Shown here: piece by piece, positions 8,133 through 16,096 of the stretch
Layout: the number at the start of each line of letters is the position of its first letter
Position numbering within the stretch: position 1 is the first letter of the stretch
Source of the DNA: Bacteroidota bacterium
GTDB taxonomy: Bacteria > Bacteroidota > Bacteroidia > Chitinophagales > Chitinophagaceae
NCBI GenBank assembly: GCA_005883765.1
Contig: VBAQ01000002.1
Location: 13,787-64,185 of the forward strand
Reading direction: 5' to 3'
Length of the DNA: 50,399 nucleotides
Translations under genes and position numbers: made by a program
The notes under the pieces: generated by a model
Database searches by the model: none
What the model saw: only the letters and a program-made list of their open reading frames with translations
What the model was told of the DNA's origin: nothing

Positions 8133-8822
8133 ATCGCGGATTATGGGATTGAAACCCGATTGCGAAGATTATTAAATTATTTTGGTCCGGTATTTTATCA
8201 CCGATTCTGGGATTTATAAATGGATTACGCGAATGATTTCAACCGAATTAATTCATAAAATCCGACGATAATTGCAAATGTGTCGGTTGCTGACTTGAAA
8301 TATCATGAAATTACGGGACAAATAATTGGCTGTGCAATGAGAGTGCATCGTTATTTTGGTCCCGGTTTTCCAGAGATAGTTTATAAGAGAGCGCTTATGA
8401 TTGAACTGCGAAAGCTGAGATTAGAATATGTCTCTGAGATGGAACGAGAAATTTATTACGACGGGCAGCTCATTTATAAAAGGAGATTAGACTTGATCGT
8501 AAACAAAGGCATCCTAATTGAATTGAAAGCGGTGGCAGGAATTGACAAGGCTTGCTTTGCCCAAATCATTAACTATTTGAGAGTATTCAAAATGGAAGTT
8601 GGCCTCTCGTTAAATTTTGGATCAAGCAGCTTGCAATTCAAGCGGTTCATCAGCACTGATCGCGGATTAAAAGATTAAAAAGGGACTGGTCGTTTGAGTT
8701 TTTGGCCGGGCATGCTTGCAAAAGTCATGAATACAAACAACCTGCGAAATCCTGATAAAATCCATGAAATCCGCGATCAGCAATCCGTGAAATCCTAATA
8801 TAATCCATGAAATCTGTGATAT
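8133..8822. repeat. Repeat island A enclosing a GxxExxY gene
   Basis: The whole space between the rpoD terminator and ffh carries copies of one word. The left end has ATCGCGGATTATGGGATT (8133-8150); the right end has AATCCATGAAATCCGCGAT (8759-8777), whose reverse complement matches the left copy except for small indels. A near-identical direct copy with two mismatches follows at 8802-8820, and AATCCGTGAAATCC lies between. Another copy, ATCGCGGATTAAAAGATT (8659-8676), forms the last codons of the enclosed gene. Inverted ends around one gene look like a mobile unit, but no transposase or clear target duplication is seen. Confidence 0.6.
8280..8678 (+). CDS. GxxExxY protein (PD-(D/E)XK nuclease-like)
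   Basis: A 132-aa member of the GxxExxY family, named for the motif seen here as GFPEIVY (Gly29, Glu32, Tyr35). The family belongs to the PD-(D/E)XK nuclease-like superfamily; Asp71 and Glu81-Leu-Lys83 (RLDLIVNKGILIELK) match the D-xn-ExK core, so the site looks intact. Cellular function is unknown. GTG at 8280 is used since an in-frame ATG occurs only at 8337, inside the conserved region. The last residues (DRGLKD) are encoded by a repeat copy, suggesting the gene lost its own stop and reads into the island. Confidence 0.85.
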   Translation: MSVADLKYHEITGQIIGCAMRVHRYFGPGFPEIVYKRALMIELRKLRLEYVSEMEREIYYDGQLIYKRRLDLIVNKGILIELKAVAGIDKACFAQIINYLRVFKMEVGLSLNFGSSSLQFKRFISTDRGLKD

Positions 8823-10145
8823 ATGTTCGAATCATTAAGTGATAAATTAGAATCCGCTTTTAAGAATTTAAAAGGGCAGGGACGAATTACCGAACTCAAT
8901 ATTGCATCTACAGTAAAAGAGATCCGCCGTGCACTGGTAGATGCTGATGTCAATTATAAGATTGCGAAGGAATTTACAGACCGGGTCAAGGACAAGGCCA
9001 TGGGTGAAAAGGTCATCAATGCCATTAGTCCCGGCCAATTGATGACGAAGATCGTAAAGGATGAATTGGCCGATTTGATGGGTGGGCAGGAAAGTAGTTT
9101 TGACGCCAAAGGAAATCCCGCGGTGATATTGATAGCAGGTCTTCAGGGTAGCGGTAAAACCACGTTCAGCGGAAAGCTTGCAAATTATTTAAAAACCAGG
9201 AAGGGTCTTTCTCCTTTGCTTGTTGCTGCTGATGTCTATCGCCCGGCTGCCATAGAGCAATTAAAAATAATAGGAGACCAGGTCGGCGTAGATGTTTACA
9301 CCGAAGAAGAAAATAAAAACCCGGTGTCAATCGTACAAAATGCAGTCTAGGAATCAAAAAGCAAAAATAACAACATAGTCATTATCGATACAGCTGGTCG
9401 CCTTGCGATTGATGAAGCCATGATGGCGGAAGTAGCCAACATTAAAAATGCCGTTAGCCCGAATGAAATATTATTTGTGGTTGACAGCATGACGGGGCAA
9501 GACGCGGTGAACACGGCTAAGGCATTTAATGATCGCCTGGACTTTTCGGGCGTTGTGCTGACAAAATTGGATGGCGATACACGAGGTGGTGCGGCACTTT
9601 CGATCAAATACACGGTCAATAAGCCCATTAAATTTATAAGCAGTGGTGAAAAGATGGACACGCTCGATGTGTTTTATCCCGACCGGATGGCGCAGCGAAT
9701 TTTAGGAATGGGTGACATTACCTCTTTAGTTGAAAAAGCACAGGAACAGTTTGACGAAGAGCAGGCAAAAAAACTTGAAAAGAAGATCCGTAAAAATAAA
9801 TTTGACTTCGCCGATTTCAAGGCACAACTGGAGCAGATCAAAAAAATGGGTAACCTCAAGGACCTGATGGGGATGATACCCGGAGTTGGAAAACACATCA
9901 AGGACATTGACATTAGCGATGATTCGTTCAAAGGCATCGAAGCGATCATCAATTCGATGACACCACAGGAAAGAGCCGACCCCGATCTAATTGATAGCAG
10001 TCGCCGCAGACGCATTGCAAAAGGAAGTGGAAAAGATATAACCGAGGTGAATTCCTTTATGAAACAGTTTGAGCAAATGCGTGAAATGATGAAGAACATG
10101 AACAAAATGAACATGTTTGGCAAGACAATGGGGATGCGGAAATAA
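8823..10145 (+). CDS. ffh: Signal recognition particle protein Ffh, interrupted by an in-frame TAG
   Basis: SRP54 GTPase that targets nascent membrane proteins to the Sec translocon through FtsY. The N domain, G1 GLQGSGKTT (residues 106-114) and DVYRPAAIEQL (137-147) are followed by a TAG at codon 176 (9348-9350). The same frame then continues with VIIDTAGRLAIDE, TKLDGD and the methionine-rich M domain to 10145. Total length of 440 codons is normal for Ffh. The stop falls where homologues usually carry a sense codon; CAG to TAG is the simplest change. TAG ends other genes here, so it is not reassigned. Either a sequence error, a real lesion, or readthrough. Confidence 0.93.
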
Positions 10146-10180
10146 TTAATAATTATTAATTAATAATTATTAATTGAACA
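10146..10180. repeat. AT-only palindromic repeat after ffh
   Basis: The spacer between ffh and the MurC-like gene is almost entirely tandem TTAATAATTA / AATTATTAATT units reading the same on both strands. It could form a weak AT hairpin at the ffh mRNA end. It is another of the word families in this window. Confidence 0.5.
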
Positions 10181-10184
10181 CAGA

Positions 10185-11561
10185 ATGATAAGCTCTCTAG
10201 ATAACTATCAGCATATATTCTTTATTGGTATCGCTGGTTCGGGAATGAGTGCATTGGCTCAATATCTTGCAGGCTTCGGAAAGACAATCAGCGGATCCGA
10301 CCGCTTTTTTATTCCGGGTCAGCCGAATGAGACCAGAGATAAATTAGAACGTGAAGGAATAAAATGTTTTTTACAGGATGGAAGTGGCATTAATGCTGAC
10401 ACCGATTTAGTGATTGCTTCCACGGCAGTCGAAGAAACAAATATTGAAATTCAAAAGGCAAGAACGTTAGACATTCCGATCCTTCTGCGTTCTGAATTGC
10501 TTACTCTCATTAGCGACCCAAAAAGAACTATCGCGGTTGGCGGCACCTCGGGCAAATCAACTACTACCGCCATATTGTTTGATATACTCTACCAGGCGGC
10601 GCTCGGCCCCAGTATTATCAGCGGAGCCGGATTGGTCAAATTGCAAAAAGAAGGCAAAATTGGCAATGCTTACGTTGGCAAGGGTGAATGGCTAGTAATC
10701 GAAGCCGACGAATCAGACGGCTCCATTGTGAATTATCATCCTGAAGTAGGCCTGCTGTTGAATATCGATAAAGACCACAAAGAGATTGAGGAACTGATCA
10801 ACATTTTTCAAACATTCAAAGAGCATACGAGAGAATTATTTATTGTCAATGCTTCGAATCCATTGACAGCACCATTCTCCCAAAATAAAAAACAAGACTT
10901 TTCTTCGACTGATGCTGACGCAGGATATAAAGCCTCCGAATTTGTACAAAAAGATTTCCAGATCCAGTTTAAGATCAATGGCGTTGATTTTTTGATGAAT
11001 GCGATCGGAAAACACAATATGGAGAACGCGTTGGCCGCCAGCTGTGTTGCCAACCAATTGGGTGTTGACTTGAAAACGTGCTCGGACGCCCTCAAAAAAT
11101 ATGAAGGCATTTACCGCCGTAACCAGGTGCTGGGACAAAAAAATGGTGCGTGGGTGATCGATGATTATGCGCATAACCCTGCGAAAGTCGCGGCAGCTAT
11201 TCGCTCCGTGCAGCCCCTGGCAAAAAAAGTTGTCGCGTGGTTTCAGCCGCACGGATACGGACCCACCAGGTTCCTGAGAAATGATTTTGTCAAAGAAATT
11301 TCCCACGCCCTGCGAACGCAGGATGAAATTTGGATGAGCGAAATTTTTTATGCAGGGGGAACGACTACAAAAAATATCAGTGCTGCTGATTTGATCAATG
11401 ATCTTAAATCACTTGGCAATAATGCTTTTTTTGTTGAAAATAGAAATGATCTTGCCAGATCAATCAGGCCGCATTGCAACGATAATTGTGCGATCTTGTT
11501 GATGGGTGCAAGAGATCCTAGCCTCGATGAGTTCGCTAAAAAATTCTTCGAGGAATTCTAG
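10185..11561 (+). CDS. Mur ligase family protein (MurC/Mpl-like)
   Basis: A 458-aa three-domain ATP-dependent ligase of the MurC branch. The N-terminal nucleotide-sugar domain starts IFFIGIAGSGMSALAQYL; the ATP loop is GGTSGKSTTTA (residues 119-129); the central EADESDGS and C-terminal DDYAHNPAKV motifs are present. Known members add L-Ala (MurC) or tripeptide (Mpl) to UDP-MurNAc. The P-loop reads TSGKST instead of the usual THGKTT of MurC and Mpl, and the gene is outside a division/cell-wall cluster, so it may be a paralogue with another substrate. A separate canonical murC would be expected elsewhere. Confidence 0.82.
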   Translation: MISSLDNYQHIFFIGIAGSGMSALAQYLAGFGKTISGSDRFFIPGQPNETRDKLEREGIKCFLQDGSGINADTDLVIASTAVEETNIEIQKARTLDIPILLRSELLTLISDPKRTIAVGGTSGKSTTTAILFDILYQAALGPSIISGAGLVKLQKEGKIGNAYVGKGEWLVIEADESDGSIVNYHPEVGLLLNIDKDHKEIEELINIFQTFKEHTRELFIVNASNPLTAPFSQNKKQDFSSTDADAGYKASEFVQKDFQIQFKINGVDFLMNAIGKHNMENALAASCVANQLGVDLKTCSDALKKYEGIYRRNQVLGQKNGAWVIDDYAHNPAKVAAAIRSVQPLAKKVVAWFQPHGYGPTRFLRNDFVKEISHALRTQDEIWMSEIFYAGGTTTKNISAADLINDLKSLGNNAFFVENRNDLARSIRPHCNDNCAILLMGARDPSLDEFAKKFFEEF

Positions 11562-11578
11562 CTTCCTCAGCGGTTTTT
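11550..11578 (+). terminator. Hairpin at the end of the MurC-like gene
   Basis: GAGGAA (11550-11555) pairs with TTCCTC (11563-11568); the TAG stop codon is in the loop and a TTTTTT tract follows four bases after the stem. A plausible terminator that overlaps the coding end. Confidence 0.45.
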
Positions 11579-11621
11579 TGTTTCGGATAGGACTAGCCAT
11601 TTTAAATTTTGAATCGAAACT

Positions 11622-12203
11622 ATGAACGAGGTATTTTCCACAATATCAGCAGTCATAAAAAATCGCAGGAGTATCAAGCCAGCAAAAATGAATGGCAAAA
11701 AGATCCCCGATGAACAGGTCAAAGAAGTATTGAAACTGGCGAACTGGGCTCCGACCCATGGCCGTACGGAGCCGTGGAGATTTATTGTCTACTCCGATGA
11801 TAAGGTGAAACAATTTTGCTATCAACATGCTGAGCTATACAAAGCGAATACTCCAGTTGAAAAATTTGAGCAAGGGATTTATGATAAGCAATTGCATAAT
11901 GGCGATCTTGCCTCGCACATTGTCATTGCCATTATGCAAAGGGGTGATGTACCGAAAATTCCTGCATTGGAAGAAATTGCAGCTACTGCGATTGCCATCC
12001 AAAATATTTTATTGGGCGCGACTGCTGCAGGTATTGCCAGCTTTTTGAGCACCAGTGGACTGACGCACCACCCAGCCATGAAAAATTTTCTGCAATTGAA
12101 AGACGAAGACGTTGTAATGGGCATCGTGTATCTCGGCTATTCTGATGAAAAAATGGAAGGAAACCGGCGCACAGAGATGGACGAGAAGGCGACCTGGAAA
12201 TAA
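11622..12203 (+). CDS. Nitroreductase family protein
   Basis: A 193-aa FMN-dependent oxidoreductase of the nitroreductase fold, closest in look to the single-domain YdjA-like branch. The N-terminal IKNRRSIKPAKM contains the arginine/serine stretch that contacts FMN phosphate, followed by LANWAPTHGRTEPWRFIV, the standard second FMN segment, and AIQNILLGATAAGIASFLSTS near the C-terminus. Substrate is unknown; family members reduce nitro groups, quinones or flavins with NAD(P)H. It has its own spacer on both sides and no obvious partner. Confidence 0.88.
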   Translation: MNEVFSTISAVIKNRRSIKPAKMNGKKIPDEQVKEVLKLANWAPTHGRTEPWRFIVYSDDKVKQFCYQHAELYKANTPVEKFEQGIYDKQLHNGDLASHIVIAIMQRGDVPKIPALEEIAATAIAIQNILLGATAAGIASFLSTSGLTHHPAMKNFLQLKDEDVVMGIVYLGYSDEKMEGNRRTEMDEKATWK

Positions 12204-12385
12204 AAGCCCTGCTGGCAACCTAGCGAGATGCAGAGTAGCACGGTTGTAGTGCTTCAGGAGAAATAGCGATTGAAGTGGACAATGACGATTTGTAAGGTTG
12301 GACGGGTTATGCGGCAACTGAACGGTAGGTCTGAAAGGATTGCTGTTGGCATATTAACACAAAAGACCTTGTGATAAAAAATATG

Positions 12386-12416
12386 TTTGCTTTTTGACGT
12401 TCAGAGCTTATTTTTG
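12386..12416 (+). promoter_or_regulatory. Bacteroidota-type promoter of rpsP
   Basis: TTTG (12386-12389), exactly 19 bases, then TATTTTTG (12409-12416): a full match to the TTTG-N19-TAnnTTTG consensus of the Bacteroidota primary sigma factor. The expected start site, about seven bases on, leaves a leader of roughly 40 bases before rpsP. Confidence 0.7.
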
Positions 12417-12462
12417 CCGTTAGAATAACTAATTTTTTAACGCATTTAAATTTCTATTTAAG

Positions 12463-12903
12463 ATGCCTGTAAAGATCAGACTCCAAAGACATGGGTCGAA
12501 GAAAAGGCCGTTTTACTTCATAGTAGTGGCCGACGCCCGCAGCCCCCGCGACGGCAAATTCATTCAGAAACTTGGTACTTACAACCCGTTGACTGTTCCT
12601 GCTACCATTCAGGTAGACAGGCAGCGAGCCCTTGACTGGCTTCACAAAGGCGCACAGCCAACTGACACCGTGCGCCGCATTTTGTCATTCAAAGGCGTGT
12701 TGTACCTGAAACATTTGCTGCGCGGAGTAAAGCTGGGTTTGTTTGATGAAGCAACAGCCATGGAAAAATTCACCAAGTGGAGCACCGAACACGATGCCCA
12801 GATCAGGAAACGCCAGGATGAAGCTCAAAGGAACAAACGTGCCCGCAGACCTATGCCCGGCCGCAGGCCAGAGAGAAAAGCTGAGAGCGGTAACCAGGGT
12901 TAA
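12463..12903 (+). CDS. rpsP: 30S ribosomal protein S16
   Basis: Small-subunit ribosomal protein needed for 30S assembly. The conserved core [42 protein letters not shown]-type start is complete. At 146 aa it is well above the 80-90 aa of many bacteria, because of a basic C-terminal tail ([17 protein letters not shown]) common in Bacteroidota. It lies before rimM as in many bacteria, but a terminator and a repeat island now separate the two genes. Confidence 0.97.
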   Translation: MPVKIRLQRHGSKKRPFYFIVVADARSPRDGKFIQKLGTYNPLTVPATIQVDRQRALDWLHKGAQPTDTVRRILSFKGVLYLKHLLRGVKLGLFDEATAMEKFTKWSTEHDAQIRKRQDEAQRNKRARRPMPGRRPERKAESGNQG

Positions 12904-12938
12904 ACCCTCCTATCGGTCCCTTATCCCAAAAAGGTATT

Positions 12939-12968
12939 AAGGTGATGCTCTAAGCGTCACCTTTTTTT
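12939..12968 (+). terminator. Rho-independent terminator of rpsP
   Basis: AAGGTGATGC pairs with GCGTCACCTT (one G-T pair) around a TCTAA loop, and the stem runs into seven T. Repeat island B starts directly after the T-run. Confidence 0.85.
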
Positions 12969-13091
12969 ATCGCAGATTAATGGATTAGATTGGTTTCGCT
13001 GATTACTTTTATGAAGTGTTGTTACATTCGTCGTCACCTGTCAGTTCAACGAATAACTTCTTAAATCCCTACAATTAAATCCGCGTAATCA
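12969..13091. repeat. Repeat island B (gene-less) between rpsP and rimM
   Basis: The left end reads ATCGCAGATTAATGGATT (12969-12986), matching the left end of island A, and likewise begins at the T-run of a terminator. The right end has AATTAAATCCGCGTAAT (13073-13089), the same word in opposite orientation. The roughly 85 bases between contain no ORF. It looks like a short, gene-less version of island A. Its last bases run into the GTG used as rimM start. Confidence 0.55.
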
Positions 13092-13610
13092 GTGATTGAA
13101 TACTTCAAAATAGGAAAGTTAGTCGCAGCGCATGGAATAAACGGAGAGTTACTACTTAAGCATGAGTTGGGGAAAAAAACCTCATTAAAGGGTTTGAAAA
13201 CTATTTTTATTGAGGACAGAAAACATTCCTTTTTACCCTGGTTTGTTCAAGCCACAAGAGTTAAAAATAAAGAAGAAGTTTTCATAAAACTGGACGACGT
13301 GGCAACAAGGGAAGCAGCTATTAAACTTGCACAAAAAGAAGTTTGGATCACTGAAACCGATCTGAAAAAATTCGCGGCCAAATCATCCCCCATAAACTTA
13401 CTAGGCTACACAATTATTGATGAAGAGAAAACTCTTGGACAAATTATTGAAGTGATCGAACAAGCTCATCAAATGCTTTGTAAAATTGAGCTTAACAAAA
13501 AAGAAGTCTTAATTCCTTTAAATGGAGACACGCTAAAAAAAATTGACCATAAAAATAAAGAAGTAAAAGTGAATTTGCCGGACGGCTTACTGGAAATATA
13601 TTTAGAGTAG
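13092..13610 (+). CDS. rimM: Ribosome maturation factor RimM
   Basis: 16S rRNA processing factor that binds S19 and helps mature the 30S head. The 172-aa protein has the N-terminal RimM domain (YFKIGKLVAAHGINGELLLKHEL) and the C-terminal PRC-barrel-like half (INLLGYTIIDEEKTLGQIIEVIEQAHQMLCKIE). The start is GTG at 13092, because an in-frame TAA lies at 13086-13088 and no ATG fits. This GTG lies at the edge of repeat island B. No trmD follows, unlike the order in many other bacteria. Confidence 0.93.
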   Translation: MIEYFKIGKLVAAHGINGELLLKHELGKKTSLKGLKTIFIEDRKHSFLPWFVQATRVKNKEEVFIKLDDVATREAAIKLAQKEVWITETDLKKFAAKSSPINLLGYTIIDEEKTLGQIIEVIEQAHQMLCKIELNKKEVLIPLNGDTLKKIDHKNKEVKVNLPDGLLEIYLE

Positions 13611-13704
13611 AACCAGAACGGGCACCATAAAAAAAGTTTTTACGAAAAAAATAAGTATCATTCTATTCTCCACGGAATCCAAAAAAATCCTCCAATCCGT
13701 GGTC

Positions 13705-14178
13705 CTATTTCGGTCCTTTGATGAAGTCTGCCAACAATTTCATCCTGTAGTAGAGATTACTCATCATGAGTGAGATATTGTTTTTTACTTTTTCCACGCT
13801 GTTTCCGTTTAGTTTCTTGATGATCTTTAATTCTTCGATCTTCTCATCGATTTTGTCAATTAGTTCTTCAGCATCCCACCCAACATATTTTTTATTGCGG
13901 TCATCGTACACATGGTAGGGCTCAATAGTGCCTGCTTTTATTTTCTTAAACCTGAAATTGTTTTTGATGGCATCCTTGATTGCCTCATTGCTTAACAGGT
14001 CGATCATCACATCGGGGGAATTATTGTTTTTATACGCATTGTGAAAAACATTGAGATTGTCACGCAATTCGCGGATCACTTGTCTTTTCAACACGTCACT
14101 GGTCTTGCTCTCTTTATTTAAAAAGGTTAGCAAATCTTTTAACGGACCAATGCCGGTTTTGAGCCAGTCAAGATTCAT
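13705..14178 (-). CDS. Hypothetical protein (157 aa)
   Basis: No recognised domain. The reading frame is open to 14436, but the first ATG giving a natural start is 14178 (MNLDWLKTGIGPLKDLLTFLNKES); the region upstream looks like spacer. The protein is hydrophilic and predicted helical, with no signal peptide or membrane segment, and a lysine/glutamate-rich stretch (LIDKIDEKIEELKIIKKL) that could form a coiled coil. It is convergent with rimM and divergent from dinB. Function not assigned. Confidence 0.65.
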   Translation of the reverse strand: MNLDWLKTGIGPLKDLLTFLNKESKTSDVLKRQVIRELRDNLNVFHNAYKNNNSPDVMIDLLSNEAIKDAIKNNFRFKKIKAGTIEPYHVYDDRNKKYVGWDAEELIDKIDEKIEELKIIKKLNGNSVEKVKNNISLMMSNLYYRMKLLADFIKGPK

Positions 14179-14424
14179 AGAATCAAATATAAAAGAACCA
14201 AATCTCAATCCCGAAAGCTTCCGGGAACAAACGACAAATAAATTAAAAATTATGCGGAAGGTCCGATGGACTCCTTTGGAACATTCCTTTTGAAAAAGAT
14301 CAAAAGTAAAAAGTGCGGATTCCGTCGGCATCATGTTGCCATTTGCCTTTTGAATTTTGACTGTTGACCTGGGCCTTGCTATTTGGTTTCCTGGTGCTTT
14401 CGTCGCATCGTATCTTTGGTTTTC

Positions 14425-15627
14425 TTGGCTGAACAATTAAGACATATTGCCCATTTCGATCTTGATTCTTTTTTTGTTTCTGTAGAAATACTGAATGATC
14501 CTTCATTGAAAGGCAAGCCCGTCCTTGTCGGTGGCAGTGACAGGGGCGTCGTCGCGGCTTGCAGTTATGAAGCCAGGAAATTTGGCATACATTCCGCCAT
14601 GCCGATGAAACAGGCAAAAAAGCTTTGTCCTGACGCAATTGTCGTCAGCGGCATGCGTGGCGAATATAGTCGCTACTCACGTTGGGTCACAGATATCATT
14701 GCTTCCAAGGTGCCTTCCTTTGAAAAAGCAAGCATTGATGAATTTTACATCGATCTTACCGGCATGGATAAATTCTTTGGAGTAAGTAACTATACAAAAG
14801 AATTGAGGCTGCAGATCATCAGAGAAACAGGCCTTCCAATCTCATGTGGCTTATCGTCGGGAAAACTGATCAGCAAGATCGCCACCAACGAAGCCAAGCC
14901 AAATGGTTTTTTAGAAATTCCGCATGGCAAGGAAAAAGAATTCTTATGGCCACTTCCAATTGAAAAAATCCCCGGCGTAGGAAAGAATACTGAGCAACAG
15001 TTAAAGAATTTTGGTATATACAAGATCGAAGACATTGCCAAAACACCGATCGATGTGATGGAAAAATATTTTGGTAAATGGGGCGAGTCTCTCTGGCGAA
15101 AATCAAATGGCATCGACAATGCAGAAATTGAAACGGGCTGGGAACAAAAAAGTATGAGCCACGAAAATACCTTTGAAGAAGACAAAATCGATCTGGAGTT
15201 TTTATACAGTGAACTGGTAAGACTAACTGAAAAAACTGCCTACTCGCTGAGAGAGGATGATATGTTGACCGGGTGCATTACGGTAAAGATCAGGTATTCG
15301 AATTTTGAAACTACGTCAAGACAGGAAACTGTTGATTATACTTCCCTGGATGATAAATTAATTGCCAAGGTCAAGAACCTCTTCAATAAATCATGGCAGA
15401 AAGGAAGACCAGTGCGATTGCTCGGTGTTCGTTTCAGTCAATTGATACCATTTACTATGCAGATGAGTTTGTTTGAAAATAATGCGGAGAAATTGAATCT
15501 ATACAAGGCTGTTGACGATATTAAGGACAGGTTTGGCACTAAGGCGGTTGTTAAGGCCGTCACCTCGCATCTAAGCGAAAGTGCAAATCGAAATACGACC
15601 AGGCATAACAGGAAAAAATCATCATGA
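14425..15627 (+). CDS. dinB: DNA polymerase IV (Y-family)
   Basis: Error-prone translesion polymerase. Catalytic motifs are HIAHFDLDSFFVSVE (first Asp of the palm) and SIDEFYIDLTG (Asp-Glu pair); the helix-hairpin-helix region IEKIPGVGKNTEQQL and a little-finger domain follow, and the 401-aa length is normal. The TTG at 14425 puts the first motif near residue 8, as is usual; the upstream ATG at 14383 would add 14 unconserved residues and is the alternative. A short beta-clamp-binding motif near the C-terminus, QMSLFE, is present. The stop overlaps the next gene by four bases. Confidence 0.93.
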   Translation: MAEQLRHIAHFDLDSFFVSVEILNDPSLKGKPVLVGGSDRGVVAACSYEARKFGIHSAMPMKQAKKLCPDAIVVSGMRGEYSRYSRWVTDIIASKVPSFEKASIDEFYIDLTGMDKFFGVSNYTKELRLQIIRETGLPISCGLSSGKLISKIATNEAKPNGFLEIPHGKEKEFLWPLPIEKIPGVGKNTEQQLKNFGIYKIEDIAKTPIDVMEKYFGKWGESLWRKSNGIDNAEIETGWEQKSMSHENTFEEDKIDLEFLYSELVRLTEKTAYSLREDDMLTGCITVKIRYSNFETTSRQETVDYTSLDDKLIAKVKNLFNKSWQKGRPVRLLGVRFSQLIPFTMQMSLFENNAEKLNLYKAVDDIKDRFGTKAVVKAVTSHLSESANRNTTRHNRKKSS

Positions 15628-16007
15628 TGAAGAAGGGGAAAACTTATGGCCTCACTCACATTGCCATTGCCGTAAGGGACCTGGATCGGACACTGGCATT
15701 TTATCAACAGGTTTTTGATGTAGAAGTAATGTATCATCAGGATGAATTCTTACAGGTGACAACGCCCGGGTCAAATGATATCATCGTTTTTGAAAAGAAA
15801 AAAGCCGACTATGGCAAAACAGGTGGCATTGCTCATTTTGGGTTCAGATTGCGGCAAGCAAAGGATATTGATGAAATGGCGGAAAGGATCAAGACAGCGG
15901 GAGGAAAAATAATTGACAAAGGGGAATTTGTTCCGGGTGAACCTTATGTCTTCTTTAAAGATCCGGATGGATACGAAGTGGAACTTTGGTATGAATTAAT
16001 AAAATAA
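15624..16007 (+). CDS. VOC (glyoxalase/dioxygenase) family protein
   Basis: A 127-aa vicinal-oxygen-chelate protein made of two beta-alpha-beta-beta-beta repeats. Candidate metal ligands are His in LTHIAIAV, His in GGIAHFGF and Glu in GYEVELWYE, placed as in metal-dependent family members. Substrate cannot be told; glyoxalase, dioxygenase and resistance proteins share this fold. The ATG overlaps the dinB stop (ATGA), so the two are probably translated from one mRNA. Confidence 0.85.
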   Translation: MMKKGKTYGLTHIAIAVRDLDRTLAFYQQVFDVEVMYHQDEFLQVTTPGSNDIIVFEKKKADYGKTGGIAHFGFRLRQAKDIDEMAERIKTAGGKIIDKGEFVPGEPYVFFKDPDGYEVELWYELIK

Positions 16008-16096
16008 AGTTTAATCTTCGATTTCTCGCTTTCTTGCAATCCACTTCATTTAAAACTTCAAAACACCCTATATTCGTCCTCCAAAATTGAATAGCT

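Noticed and set aside
8133-8822. Insertion sequence with transposase
   Set aside because: The only ORF in the island is the GxxExxY gene; no transposase and no certain target duplication are visible.
8823-10145. TAG as a reassigned sense codon
   Set aside because: TAG ends other genes in the window (the MurC-like gene at 11559-11561 and rimM at 13608-13610), so a code change is not supported.
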